NCBI GenBank assembly: GCA_017881055.1
Contig: JADGRF010000003.1
Location: 1 to 35,228, forward strand
Direction: 5' to 3'
Origin: Sandaracinaceae bacterium
Lineage (GTDB): Bacteria > Myxococcota_A > Polyangia > Polyangiales > JAFGIB01
DNA: 35,228 bases
A program made the translations under genes and the position numbers. This document shows, piece after piece, positions 1 to 7,926 of the stretch (its first letter is position 1; each line of letters begins with the position of its first letter). The notes below the pieces were generated by a model. It searched no databases and was not told where the DNA came from. It saw only the letters and a list, made by a program, of their open reading frames with translations.

Positions 1-80
1 ACATTCATCCCAGCGACAACATCGGTTATCCGTGGATGGGCGACCGCTGGTACACGGCGATCACCCGTTATCTGCATTGA
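1..80 (+). CDS. C-terminal end of a truncated gene, possibly an SGNH/GDSL-type esterase
   Basis: Only the last 25 codons are in the window, in the frame starting at base 3, with a TGA stop at 78-80. The visible peptide ends in IHPSDNIGYPWMGDRWY followed by a short basic tail. An HP followed by a GDRWY-like helix is reminiscent of the catalytic-His block at the end of SGNH/GDSL hydrolases and sialate O-acetylesterases, but this rests on a short motif from memory. The gene runs toward the minus-strand gene that ends at 218. The 137 bases between them show no clear terminator. The function is tentative; that a gene ends here is more secure. Confidence 0.45.
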   Translation, partial: IHPSDNIGYPWMGDRWYTAITRYLH

Positions 81-217
81 GAGCAGTCGCGCACGCTCGC
101 ACGATTCGCTCGTTTGGAACGTGCGTGGCATCGGCGCGCACGCCGCTTCGGTGCGCGAAGCCGTGTGTCTCGGTTTGCAACATCTCGGTGTCGTCCGCTG
201 ATGATCGCGCGGCACCT

Positions 218-2512
218 TCACAGTACCGTGTCATACCGGTACGACGCCTTCAAAATCACGCGTCGATCGCTTTCCAGCTTACCGGCGTAGTCGACGTTCT
301 CCTGGTAGACGAGGAACATGTCGCTCCCGGGCAGGTAGCGGTAGCGCAAGCGCAGCATGGCCACCGCTTGGTCGGTCTTGGTGTTGAGTTGGAACACTGC
401 GTCGGCTTGCACTTGCGTCGACGGAGTGAACGTGATCGTGGAGTTCCAGCTCAGGGTGTCGCGCTGCACGTCTGCGCCGCTCTGGTCCAAGGGAATCGTC
501 GAACCGCAGGTCTGCTTGTTCGCGCCCGTGCTGTCGACCGTCAACTGGCAGTCCCGCAGCGTGAGCGCGGTGAACACGGCGCCGACGGTGAGCCGCACGT
601 GCTTGCTGAATGCGATGTTGGCGTGCGACGCGAGCGAGTGGCTGGAGCCGCTGAAGAACGCACCGTTTGCGATGTATTGCAGATCGAAGCTGGGGTTGCG
701 CGCAGCGGGCGTGTAGACGGTGGCGCGCACCTTCCAGCCGTCGTAGTGGCCCGGCTCGATCGTCACGTCGGGGAATAGGTCAAAGGGGTTCTGCACGACG
801 TCGAGCACCTTCGAGCCTTGCAGCTCGAAGCTGTAGCCGCTGCGCCAGGCGACCTCGAGCGTCTCGCCCGCGAGGTAGCCGAGCAGCGCGCCGACATTCT
901 CGTCGTGCACGAGCTGGCCCTCGGTCCAGAGCGTGACGTACTTCAGGCCAAGCCAGCGGGTGCGGTTCACCCACGGCATGTTCAAGTAGCTCTGCACGAT
1001 CCCGGTGCGCGAGACGAAGCCGACCTTGGGATCGAAGTGATCCGACACGCGCAGGATCGAGAAGTCGGGCGCGAAGCTGGAGCCGAGCCACTGCAAGCGC
1101 AGCTGCGAGGCGCTGCCTTGCGTGGTCGCCGTGCTGGCCTGCTCGTTGCGCGTGTAAGCGCCGAAGGTGCTCAGCACCAAGCGGTCGTCGAAGCCTTGCA
1201 CCAGGCTGTCGGCGCCGACCGATACGCTCGGGTCGAGAGAGACCGGGCGCACTTCTCGTTGAATCGGTAGATCCAAGTTGTCGCGCGTGGCGATCATGAA
1301 GCCGACGTGACCGGGATGCGCGAAGTTGGCGCGCACGCGGCCGACCGTCCAGTTGGCGGCGCTCTGTCCGAGCGGCGCGTCTTTCGGGTGTGCGCCGAGC
1401 GTGAGCGTGTCGTCGGTCACGACGTCGAGCACGCCGTAGTCGAGCGGACCGCTCGTGCCGTACACCTTCGCGCCACCGAGCATGGGCACTTGATGGTTCT
1501 GATCGTCGAGACCAATCCGGCGCGTGAACAGCAGCTGCGCGGTGCCAGGCGCACCGAACTCGAACACGTCGAGACCCGTCAGGAAGAACGGGCGCTTCTC
1601 GGGGAAGAACGTTGGAAAGCGATTGAGGTTCACGACTTGGTCGTCGACGTCCGCTTGCGCGAAGTCGGTGAGCAATGACAGCTCGCCCCAGGTGTCATTC
1701 GCCAAGCGCAGGCGCGCATCGACGCCGGCTTTGGTGGTGACAGGCAGGACGTCGTTGCTGGCACGCGGATACGACGCGAGCACGTACGGCTGCAGCATGA
1801 ACGGCCGGCCAGTCGCGATGCCCTGAACACCGATGAGCTGACCGTAGTGCTGCGCGGAGAACGGACCGAACTCCGGCGGAATCAACGCCCAGTCGTAGGT
1901 GGCGAGATGCGCGTTGTGATCGCGCGAGAGCTCGAGCCCGAGCACGCGCGGACCCGAGACGCTGGGCAGGCCGAGCGCCGCTGCAGGAATGCGAATCTCC
2001 GCCGACCAGAACGTGGCCTCGACGTGAGTCTGCGATTCCCAGACGGCGTCGAACTCCTGGCGATAGACATCGCCGTTGTCGAGCGACACGAAGTCGAGCT
2101 GCGCGTTCTCGGGGTTGATTGCGAAGCCGACCGTAGAGCGCTGGTCGTGACGCACGTCGAGCTTGATCGTCAGCGCGTCGTCGTTCCAGATTCGTGACGA
2201 GTCGCGCGCGAGGTTGTAAGCTTTCGGGAGCTCGCCGGGCGCCAGCTCGGCGCGCACGCCGATGTACAGCGCGTCGGCATCGTACAGCACGCGCAGCTGG
2301 GTCCTGACGGGCGGCGCAGCACCGGGCACGGGCAGGCGCTCGACGAAGTCCTGCGCGACCGGGGCGTTCTGCCAAGCGGCCTCGTCGAGCTTGCCGTCGA
2401 TCAGCACGGCTTCAGTGCCACGCGGATACGCTGTCAGCTGCTTCGATTGCGCGGACGCGCTGGCTACGCCGAAAGACGCCAACACGAGCGTCAGCGCAGC
2501 GAGCCACTTCAT
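218..2512 (-). CDS. DUF5916 / CBM9-like outer-membrane protein
   Basis: A 764-aa predicted secreted protein. Residues 1-22 form a signal peptide (MKWLAALTLVLASFG, then ASASA before Gln). Residues about 35-220 look like the CBM9-like domain that opens DUF5916 proteins (VLIDGKLDEAAW, then LYIGVRAE). The rest matches DUF5916, with the signature FPTFFPEKRPFFLTG followed by FTRRIG. Amphipathic strands and a terminal YRYDTVL resemble an outer-membrane barrel. The family is common in Bacteroidetes, Acidobacteria and Myxococcota; its biochemical role is unsettled, with carbohydrate or cell-surface interaction assumed. The open frame extends upstream to 2824, but that part is the shadow of the neighbouring gene. 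The ATG at 2512 overlaps the TGA of the MopE-like gene by four bases (ATGA), so the two are probably translationally coupled. Confidence 0.9.
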   Translation of the reverse strand: MKWLAALTLVLASFGVASASAQSKQLTAYPRGTEAVLIDGKLDEAAWQNAPVAQDFVERLPVPGAAPPVRTQLRVLYDADALYIGVRAELAPGELPKAYNLARDSSRIWNDDALTIKLDVRHDQRSTVGFAINPENAQLDFVSLDNGDVYRQEFDAVWESQTHVEATFWSAEIRIPAAALGLPSVSGPRVLGLELSRDHNAHLATYDWALIPPEFGPFSAQHYGQLIGVQGIATGRPFMLQPYVLASYPRASNDVLPVTTKAGVDARLRLANDTWGELSLLTDFAQADVDDQVVNLNRFPTFFPEKRPFFLTGLDVFEFGAPGTAQLLFTRRIGLDDQNHQVPMLGGAKVYGTSGPLDYGVLDVVTDDTLTLGAHPKDAPLGQSAANWTVGRVRANFAHPGHVGFMIATRDNLDLPIQREVRPVSLDPSVSVGADSLVQGFDDRLVLSTFGAYTRNEQASTATTQGSASQLRLQWLGSSFAPDFSILRVSDHFDPKVGFVSRTGIVQSYLNMPWVNRTRWLGLKYVTLWTEGQLVHDENVGALLGYLAGETLEVAWRSGYSFELQGSKVLDVVQNPFDLFPDVTIEPGHYDGWKVRATVYTPAARNPSFDLQYIANGAFFSGSSHSLASHANIAFSKHVRLTVGAVFTALTLRDCQLTVDSTGANKQTCGSTIPLDQSGADVQRDTLSWNSTITFTPSTQVQADAVFQLNTKTDQAVAMLRLRYRYLPGSDMFLVYQENVDYAGKLESDRRVILKASYRYDTVL

Positions 2513-4974
2513 GAACGTCGCAGGCTGCCCAACCTGCCTGCGCGCCGGAGCCGGCGGCGCGAGACGAGCGCGAGGCTGAGGAGCAAGGTGGCCCAACACG
2601 ACCAGCACCACGCGAGCGAACCGCGCCCGAACGCGGCGCCACGCGGCGCCACGCTGCAGGTGAAGCCGCCGCCGCCGGCAGCCAACGGTGTGTGCTGCGC
2701 ACGCTCGCTCGCTGCGGTTTGGCTCGGCAGGAACGGATGCGCACAGAACGGCGCGCCATCGAAGCGCAGGATGCACTGGCTGCCGCTCGGGCACACGGTG
2801 GTGACGCAGCGGTTCGGCAGGCACGTGCCGTTGTCGTGATCACACGACAGGCCGGGCCCGCAGCTCACCTTCGCGCAGCGATCGGCCACGCACAGGCCGC
2901 GCTTGGGATCGCACAGCGAGCCTGCTTTGCAGCTAACATCTTGACACCGGTTCGGCACGCACGTGCCCGCCACGCACTGCTCGTCCGCGGCGCAGCCGGG
3001 ATCGCACTCGAGCGCGTGGCAGGCGCCGTCGACGCACTCTTCGCTGGCTTTGCAGTGGGGCTGTTTGCAGCGATCGTCGTCGCAGATGCCGACGCCTTGC
3101 AGGTTCGCGACGCACATACGGCCGGCGCTGCAGCCGGCGACGAAGCAGTCCACGCAGGCACCGCCGACGCACTGCTCACCCGGCGCGCAGTGCACGCGGC
3201 CGCAGATCTTCGCACACTGACCCGAGCCTTGGTCGCACGCTTCGTTCGCGGCACACTTCACGTGCGTGCACGGGTCGGGCGCGCAATACGGGCCGTGGGC
3301 GAGTGAAGCGCAGAAGTAGCCGAACGGGCACGGCGCGGCGCTGCACGGCGCAAGGCATCGCCCGCGATCGCAGAGGCCGTCGGGATTCGGGCAGTACGCG
3401 TCGTCGTCGACCGAGCCATTGCAGTCGTCGTCGAGGCCGTTGCAGACCTCGGCCGTGGGACCTGTGTAGCCGTGACAAGCGATCGCACCGGCGACGCAGT
3501 CGGTGTGGCCCGACGTGCACGCGCCTTCGTTCGCTGCGCTGGCTTGGCCGAGCGGAACGCAGGGCAAGCCTACGTCGGCCTGCACGTCTTCGTCCACGAA
3601 GCCATCGCAGTCGTCGTCTTTGCCGTTGCAGAGCTCGGCTGTTGCGGTGCTGGTGTCGCACGCGAGCTGACCGGAGGTGCACTTGAAGAAGCCTGCGTTG
3701 CAGCTCCCGGGAATGCCGCCGCATGCGTCACCCACGGGCGACGCGAGCGGATGTGCCGGAGCATCTTCGTCCGCGACGCCGTCGCAGTCGTCGTCCTTGC
3801 CGTTGCACTGCTCGACTTCAGGCGCAATCGGCTCGGCGTTGCACAAGGCGTTGCTGCCATCGGCGGTGCACGTGACTACCCCGACGCGCTTGCAGCCGTA
3901 GCGCTGGCCGTTGTTGCAGACGGTGCCGAGCGCCGGCCAGAGCTCGTCGATCTGCCCGTCGCAGTCGTCGTCCTGGCCGTTGCACAGCTCGCTGCCGCCC
4001 GCGCAGGACACACAGGTCAGGCCTTCGTCGATCTGCGTGTCGCAGTCGTCGTCGAGGCCATTGCAGATCTCGGTGCCTGTGTCCTCGTCGACGACGCCGT
4101 CGCAGTCGTCGTCGAGCTGGTTGCAGGTCTCGGCGCGCGGACCTTGGTACCCGACGCACGTGAGGTTGCCGGCGCAGACCTTCGTGCCGAACGTGCACGC
4201 CCCCGTGTCGGCCTGCGTCTCGAAGCCTGGGTCCGTGCAGGGGTCGCCTAGCCCAGCCGCTTCTTCGTCGACCTTGCCGTCGCAGTCGTCATCCACGCCG
4301 TTGCAGACTTCGCTCCCGGCGGGCACGACGGGGCAACGATACGAGCACGCTTGGTGGCCCGGCAGGTGCGCGTAGCCGGCGTTGCACGACGCGATCTCGC
4401 AGCTGCCTGCGTTGCAGATGACGCCTCCGCCGTGCGCACCCGAGCAGACGTGGTCGCAGGTACCGCAGTGCTTGGCGTCGGTCATCAAGTCGAAATCTTC
4501 GTCGACCTTGCCGTCGCAGTCGTCGTCCAAGCCGTTGCACAGCTCGCGGGCGTCGGGCGTGGGCGCACAGGCCTCTTCACAGCCATCGCGCAGCGAGTGA
4601 TCGGTGTCGCGGAAGTTCGGCTCGCAGGCGTAGCTGCACTTGCCGCGCTTGCAGGTGCCGAAGGCGTGGGACGCCTGGCACGCGCTCCCGCACGCGCCGC
4701 AGTTGCTGGGATCGGTCGCAAGCTCGAAGTCTTCGTCGGCTTTCCCGTCGCAGTCGTCGTCTTTGCCGTTGCATAGCTCGGCGGACGGCAGGCACGGCGC
4801 GCCCGCATCTGGCGCAGGGCCCGCGTCATACGGTGGTAACGCACTGAGACTCGCGTCCAGCGATGCGCCCGGATCGAGCGCGTACGGCGCGGGCTTGCAG
4901 GCCGCTGCCACGAGCAGCGCGCACGCTGCGCCCATGGTCCACACCCGAGCTCTGACTGCGTTGCCGTTCAGCAC
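2509..4974 (-). CDS. MopE-like multi-repeat Cys-rich lipoprotein with MYXO-CTERM-like tail
   Basis: An 821-aa surface protein. The N-terminus has basic residues, a hydrophobic core and a Cys after ALLVAAA (residue 26), a plausible though not perfect lipobox. Residues about 60-540 carry nine copies of the putative metal-binding motif ELCNGxDDDCDGxxDED (PF11617 type, named after MopE, a copper-binding surface protein), with CGxCG-type Cys segments between the first copies. Residues about 545-755 are a chain of short EGF-like Cys modules. The C-terminus has GGGGFTCS, a GSLAW-containing hydrophobic stretch and Arg-rich ends, like a divergent MYXO-CTERM sorting tail. The start is a GTG at 4974, chosen because it includes the basic n-region; an ATG at 4935 is the alternative. 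Neither has a strong ribosome-binding site. It is coupled to the downstream DUF5916 gene. Metal or calcium binding is inferred from the family. Confidence 0.85.
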   Translation of the reverse strand: MLNGNAVRARVWTMGAACALLVAAACKPAPYALDPGASLDASLSALPPYDAGPAPDAGAPCLPSAELCNGKDDDCDGKADEDFELATDPSNCGACGSACQASHAFGTCKRGKCSYACEPNFRDTDHSLRDGCEEACAPTPDARELCNGLDDDCDGKVDEDFDLMTDAKHCGTCDHVCSGAHGGGVICNAGSCEIASCNAGYAHLPGHQACSYRCPVVPAGSEVCNGVDDDCDGKVDEEAAGLGDPCTDPGFETQADTGACTFGTKVCAGNLTCVGYQGPRAETCNQLDDDCDGVVDEDTGTEICNGLDDDCDTQIDEGLTCVSCAGGSELCNGQDDDCDGQIDELWPALGTVCNNGQRYGCKRVGVVTCTADGSNALCNAEPIAPEVEQCNGKDDDCDGVADEDAPAHPLASPVGDACGGIPGSCNAGFFKCTSGQLACDTSTATAELCNGKDDDCDGFVDEDVQADVGLPCVPLGQASAANEGACTSGHTDCVAGAIACHGYTGPTAEVCNGLDDDCNGSVDDDAYCPNPDGLCDRGRCLAPCSAAPCPFGYFCASLAHGPYCAPDPCTHVKCAANEACDQGSGQCAKICGRVHCAPGEQCVGGACVDCFVAGCSAGRMCVANLQGVGICDDDRCKQPHCKASEECVDGACHALECDPGCAADEQCVAGTCVPNRCQDVSCKAGSLCDPKRGLCVADRCAKVSCGPGLSCDHDNGTCLPNRCVTTVCPSGSQCILRFDGAPFCAHPFLPSQTAASERAQHTPLAAGGGGFTCSVAPRGAAFGRGSLAWCWSCWATLLLSLALVSRRRLRRAGRLGSLRRS

Positions 4975-5008
4975 GTGCTTGAGTACCGCTCGAAATCAGG
5001 AAAGTCGC

Positions 5009-5830
5009 TCAGTATATCGCTGACTCGCCGAAGCGCGAAACGAAAGCTCGGTGCACGGAAAGGGGCGTCTCGGCCGTGGCGAGCGCGCGCGGGTCCCCGA
5101 GCACACGCTTGCGATACCCTGTCGCCAGGTCCACGACGTGCACCGTCTGGCCCTCCACCCGAAAGCGCAGACGAAAGTCTTTCACGGCCAAGCGCAGGTG
5201 GTCGCCGAGCGCGCGGATCCGCCGATACGGATGCGGCGCGGGGCCCAGCTCGAGCACCTCGCGTGCCAGCTGCTCGAGCGGCAGCGGCGTGTGCAGCGCG
5301 AGCCAATCCAGCTGCTCGCGCGCGCGCGTCTCGAACACGACGTGGTAGCGCGGTCCGGGATCGACGGGCGCGTCGTTCAGCCAGCCACTCCCGGCCTCGG
5401 GCACCGCGTCCGTGTACGGCACGTAGGGCTTCAGATCGAAGACGGGGGTGCCATCGATCATGTCCACGTCGAGCACGTGCAGCGTCAGCCCCTCGATGCG
5501 CAGCAGGCGCAGCACGCTCAGGCCGAGCGGGTTCGGCCGGTGCGGGGAGCGGGTGGCGAATACGCCGCGCTTTTCGGCGGAGCGTGGCGGCGCCACCTTC
5601 GGGTTCCAGGTCTCGTTCAAGTGAAACCAGAAGATCACCCACAGGTGCGTGAAGCCCGAAAGATCGGACAGCGCGTGCTCGTAGTGGCTGCCCGGCGCGA
5701 GCTCGATCGTGCCAGCCACGCCGCGCGCTGCAGCCGGCTGTCGCGGCGCGCTGTGCCGGTCCCGAAACGGCGTGTGAATGACGCCGATCGGCGAGAGCGT
5801 CAGCTCCGAAATCGCACCGCGCTCGATCAT
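5009..5830 (-). CDS. trmO: tRNA (adenine(37)-N6)-methyltransferase TrmO (TsaA/YaeB family)
   Basis: A 273-aa protein of the TrmO/UPF0066 family, which uses S-adenosylmethionine to methylate N6 of the threonylcarbamoyladenosine at position 37 of certain tRNAs. The N-terminal TsaA-like barrel (about 8-160) begins with SPIGVIHTPF and contains FTHLWVIFWFH, the family signature RSPHRPNPLGLS and DMIDGTPVFDLKPYVPY. The C-terminal part (about 185-250), with GPAPHPYRRI and LRFRV, fits the TrmO C-terminal domain. It is slightly longer than the roughly 235-aa E. coli enzyme. It sits 34 bp upstream of the MopE-like gene and 178 bp downstream of the membrane-protein gene, so it may have its own promoter. 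It has no obvious functional link to the surface genes around it. The start at ATG 5830 has only a weak AGG about ten bases upstream. Confidence 0.93.
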   Translation of the reverse strand: MIERGAISELTLSPIGVIHTPFRDRHSAPRQPAAARGVAGTIELAPGSHYEHALSDLSGFTHLWVIFWFHLNETWNPKVAPPRSAEKRGVFATRSPHRPNPLGLSVLRLLRIEGLTLHVLDVDMIDGTPVFDLKPYVPYTDAVPEAGSGWLNDAPVDPGPRYHVVFETRAREQLDWLALHTPLPLEQLAREVLELGPAPHPYRRIRALGDHLRLAVKDFRLRFRVEGQTVHVVDLATGYRKRVLGDPRALATAETPLSVHRAFVSRFGESAIY

Positions 5831-6008
5831 CGCGCGTCAGCCTACTTGAAGCCCGCGCCCCAAGCCATGCAAGCTCTCGTACATGGTGGTGCGTCCCGAA
5901 GACGTAGGTATGAGCAATGCCGTCCACGACGTACGCGTTCCGCGCGGAGCTGCGCAGCCTCGTGTATGCGGCGCTGATCGATTGAGCACCGGAAGAGATC
6001 TTCCTGCG

Positions 6009-7910
6009 TCATTTCTGCAGCTTGTCGATCACAGCGATCAGCCCCGTCTCGGACGCGAGCGGGTGCCCCGAGACGGCTCGTCGGTACTCGGCCAGCGCAT
6101 GCACACGATCGCCGTGCGCTTCGTAGGCGACGCCCAGATGGAAGGCGAAGTCGGCCGCACGATGGGGGAGCAGATCGCGCGCGGTGTCGGCGATCTCGGC
6201 CACCGCGTCCATCGACGCGTGCGACGCCACGAGCGCCATGAGATCGGTATACGCCGGCACGAAGAATGGGTCCTGCGTCAGCGCATGACGCAGCGCCGCG
6301 ACCGCGCCCGTTGCGTCACCGGCGCGAAATGCCAGCGCAGCCCGCCTGCGCAGCCACTGCGGTTGATCACGCAAGAGCACATCCGGCGCGGGCAGCGCGC
6401 GTGTGAGAGCCGGCGAGTCGGGCGGCAGCAGCACGATCGCGCTGTCGTCCTCGTAGACGATCTTCCAGGGCGCGGGCAGTGCGAGCAGCACGTCCACCAG
6501 GTGCGTGCGCGGGACGAGCACGGCGTCGAGTCGATACTTGGCGAGCAAAGGCGCAATCGGCTCGCGGCCATCGAGCAGCTGCAAGTAGTCGCGATACAGC
6601 TCCTCGCTGTACACCGTGCTGGCGCGACCATCGAAGAACACGCGCGTGCTCGGCTGATGGAACTGCTCGTAGCCGCCCCACAGCTCGTAGTTGAACACGC
6701 GCACCGGCGTGCCGAGCGCGTCGAGATAAGCCAGCGCGGCACGCGGATACATCTCGGGTCGTGTCCAGCGCGCGAACAGATCCGGCACGAGTCGTACGTC
6801 GTGAAAGAGCCAAGGCAGCGCGCACGCTGCTGCGAGCGGGGGCAACCAGACACGCAGCGCGCGCGACGACAAGCGCTGCAACAGCCGGGCGAGCGGCGCT
6901 GCAAGGCGTGCCAGCGTGCACGCGCACAGCGGCGCGCACAGCAGCGAAGAGAGCTCCACGAAGCGACGCGCGAGCAGCGCCATCGCGACGCTCAGGGCGA
7001 ACAGCAGCACGGGGTACAGATCTCGTCGTGCGAGCTGCACGACCGACGGCAACGCGAGCAACAAAAGGAGCAGGTAACGACCTCGAAACGTGCCGAGCCA
7101 GAGCGGGCCGAGCACGCGTAGCTCCGTGGCATCCCAACCGAACGGCTGCCACTCGACGATCTCGTTCGCGTACAGCGAGCGCGAGCTGCCGGGCGCGTAG
7201 CTCAGCGCGAAGTCGAGCAGCTGGCCACCCCACGGATTGCATGCCAGCGCCAGCACGCACAGGCCGAGCGCCACGTACGGTGCGCGCGGCCCCCAGCGTA
7301 CGAACGTGCGCGCCGGGCGCGAGTCCGGCGCGAGCTTCGCATAGAGCGCGTAGGACAGCACGAGCAAGCCCAGCGCGCCCAAGCCAAACACGTGGCCGGC
7401 GTGCATGTTGCACCAAGCCGCCATCAGCGGCGGCCACAGCCACGGTGCGCGCGACCAGCTGCGTGTCGCCACGATCACGAGCACGAAGAACAGCGTGACG
7501 ACTTGCGGACGCAGGTCGAAGAACCAATGCGCGCTCGAGGCGGCCAGCCACACGGCCAAGAGCGACGGCAGCGGCCGCTCGCTCTCGTAGAGCGCGCTCG
7601 CATATACGAACGCAAACGTGAGCGCGAGCAGCGCGAAGTTGCCGAACGCGAGCACCTGCGGGTCGATCCGGTACGCCGCCCAGGCCAGCACGCCCCACAG
7701 CCACTCGTGGTTCACCCAGGGTTGCGTCGAAGTGAACGAGAACGGGTCGTGACGCGGGACCGCGCCCTGCTCGAGGAACGCGCGGCCCGCGGCCAGATGC
7801 CACCACAGGTCGCTTGCGTCGATGCTCGACACGAACCACGCCGAGGCTCCCACGACCGCGAGCACGGCGAGGCCCCAACGCGCGACGGAGCTTTGATCGG
7901 CCGTTTGCAT
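6009..7910 (-). CDS. Polytopic membrane protein, GT-C-like, with C-terminal TPR-like tail
   Basis: A 633-aa protein. Residues 1-400 hold about ten hydrophobic segments. The first periplasmic loop has DASDLWWHLAAGR and HDPFSFT, with WVNHEWLWG following. This pattern recurs in uncharacterised bacterial membrane proteins related to GT-C glycosyltransferases, where acidic residues in the first loop are catalytic, but I do not know a proven activity for this group. A soluble segment follows (NYELWGGYEQFH, then FFDGRASTVYSEELY). The end (about 515-633) is Ala-rich and helical with two or three TPR-like repeats. The ATG at 7910 is used; the longer frame to 8093 only shadows the OmpA gene. It starts 16 bp after that gene stops, so it is probably co-transcribed and could glycosylate or export the surface proteins. 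That role is inference from context. Confidence 0.72.
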   Translation of the reverse strand: MQTADQSSVARWGLAVLAVVGASAWFVSSIDASDLWWHLAAGRAFLEQGAVPRHDPFSFTSTQPWVNHEWLWGVLAWAAYRIDPQVLAFGNFALLALTFAFVYASALYESERPLPSLLAVWLAASSAHWFFDLRPQVVTLFFVLVIVATRSWSRAPWLWPPLMAAWCNMHAGHVFGLGALGLLVLSYALYAKLAPDSRPARTFVRWGPRAPYVALGLCVLALACNPWGGQLLDFALSYAPGSSRSLYANEIVEWQPFGWDATELRVLGPLWLGTFRGRYLLLLLLALPSVVQLARRDLYPVLLFALSVAMALLARRFVELSSLLCAPLCACTLARLAAPLARLLQRLSSRALRVWLPPLAAACALPWLFHDVRLVPDLFARWTRPEMYPRAALAYLDALGTPVRVFNYELWGGYEQFHQPSTRVFFDGRASTVYSEELYRDYLQLLDGREPIAPLLAKYRLDAVLVPRTHLVDVLLALPAPWKIVYEDDSAIVLLPPDSPALTRALPAPDVLLRDQPQWLRRRAALAFRAGDATGAVAALRHALTQDPFFVPAYTDLMALVASHASMDAVAEIADTARDLLPHRAADFAFHLGVAYEAHGDRVHALAEYRRAVSGHPLASETGLIAVIDKLQK

Positions 7911-7926
7911 CAGCAGACTTGGTTTA

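Noticed and set aside
4968..5927. A 319-codon minus-strand open frame overlapping trmO in another frame.
   Set aside because: Arg/Ala-rich shadow; the trmO frame carries the family signature and explains the region.
5917..5985. A 22-codon plus-strand frame (MPSTTYAFRAELRSLVYAAL and a short end) in the 178-bp gap upstream of trmO.
   Set aside because: No convincing ribosome-binding site or relative is known to me, and the length is within chance expectation.
5883..7121. A 412-codon plus-strand open frame over the GT-C-like gene.
   Set aside because: Arg/Gln/His-rich composition without motifs; the opposite strand has a coherent polytopic membrane protein.
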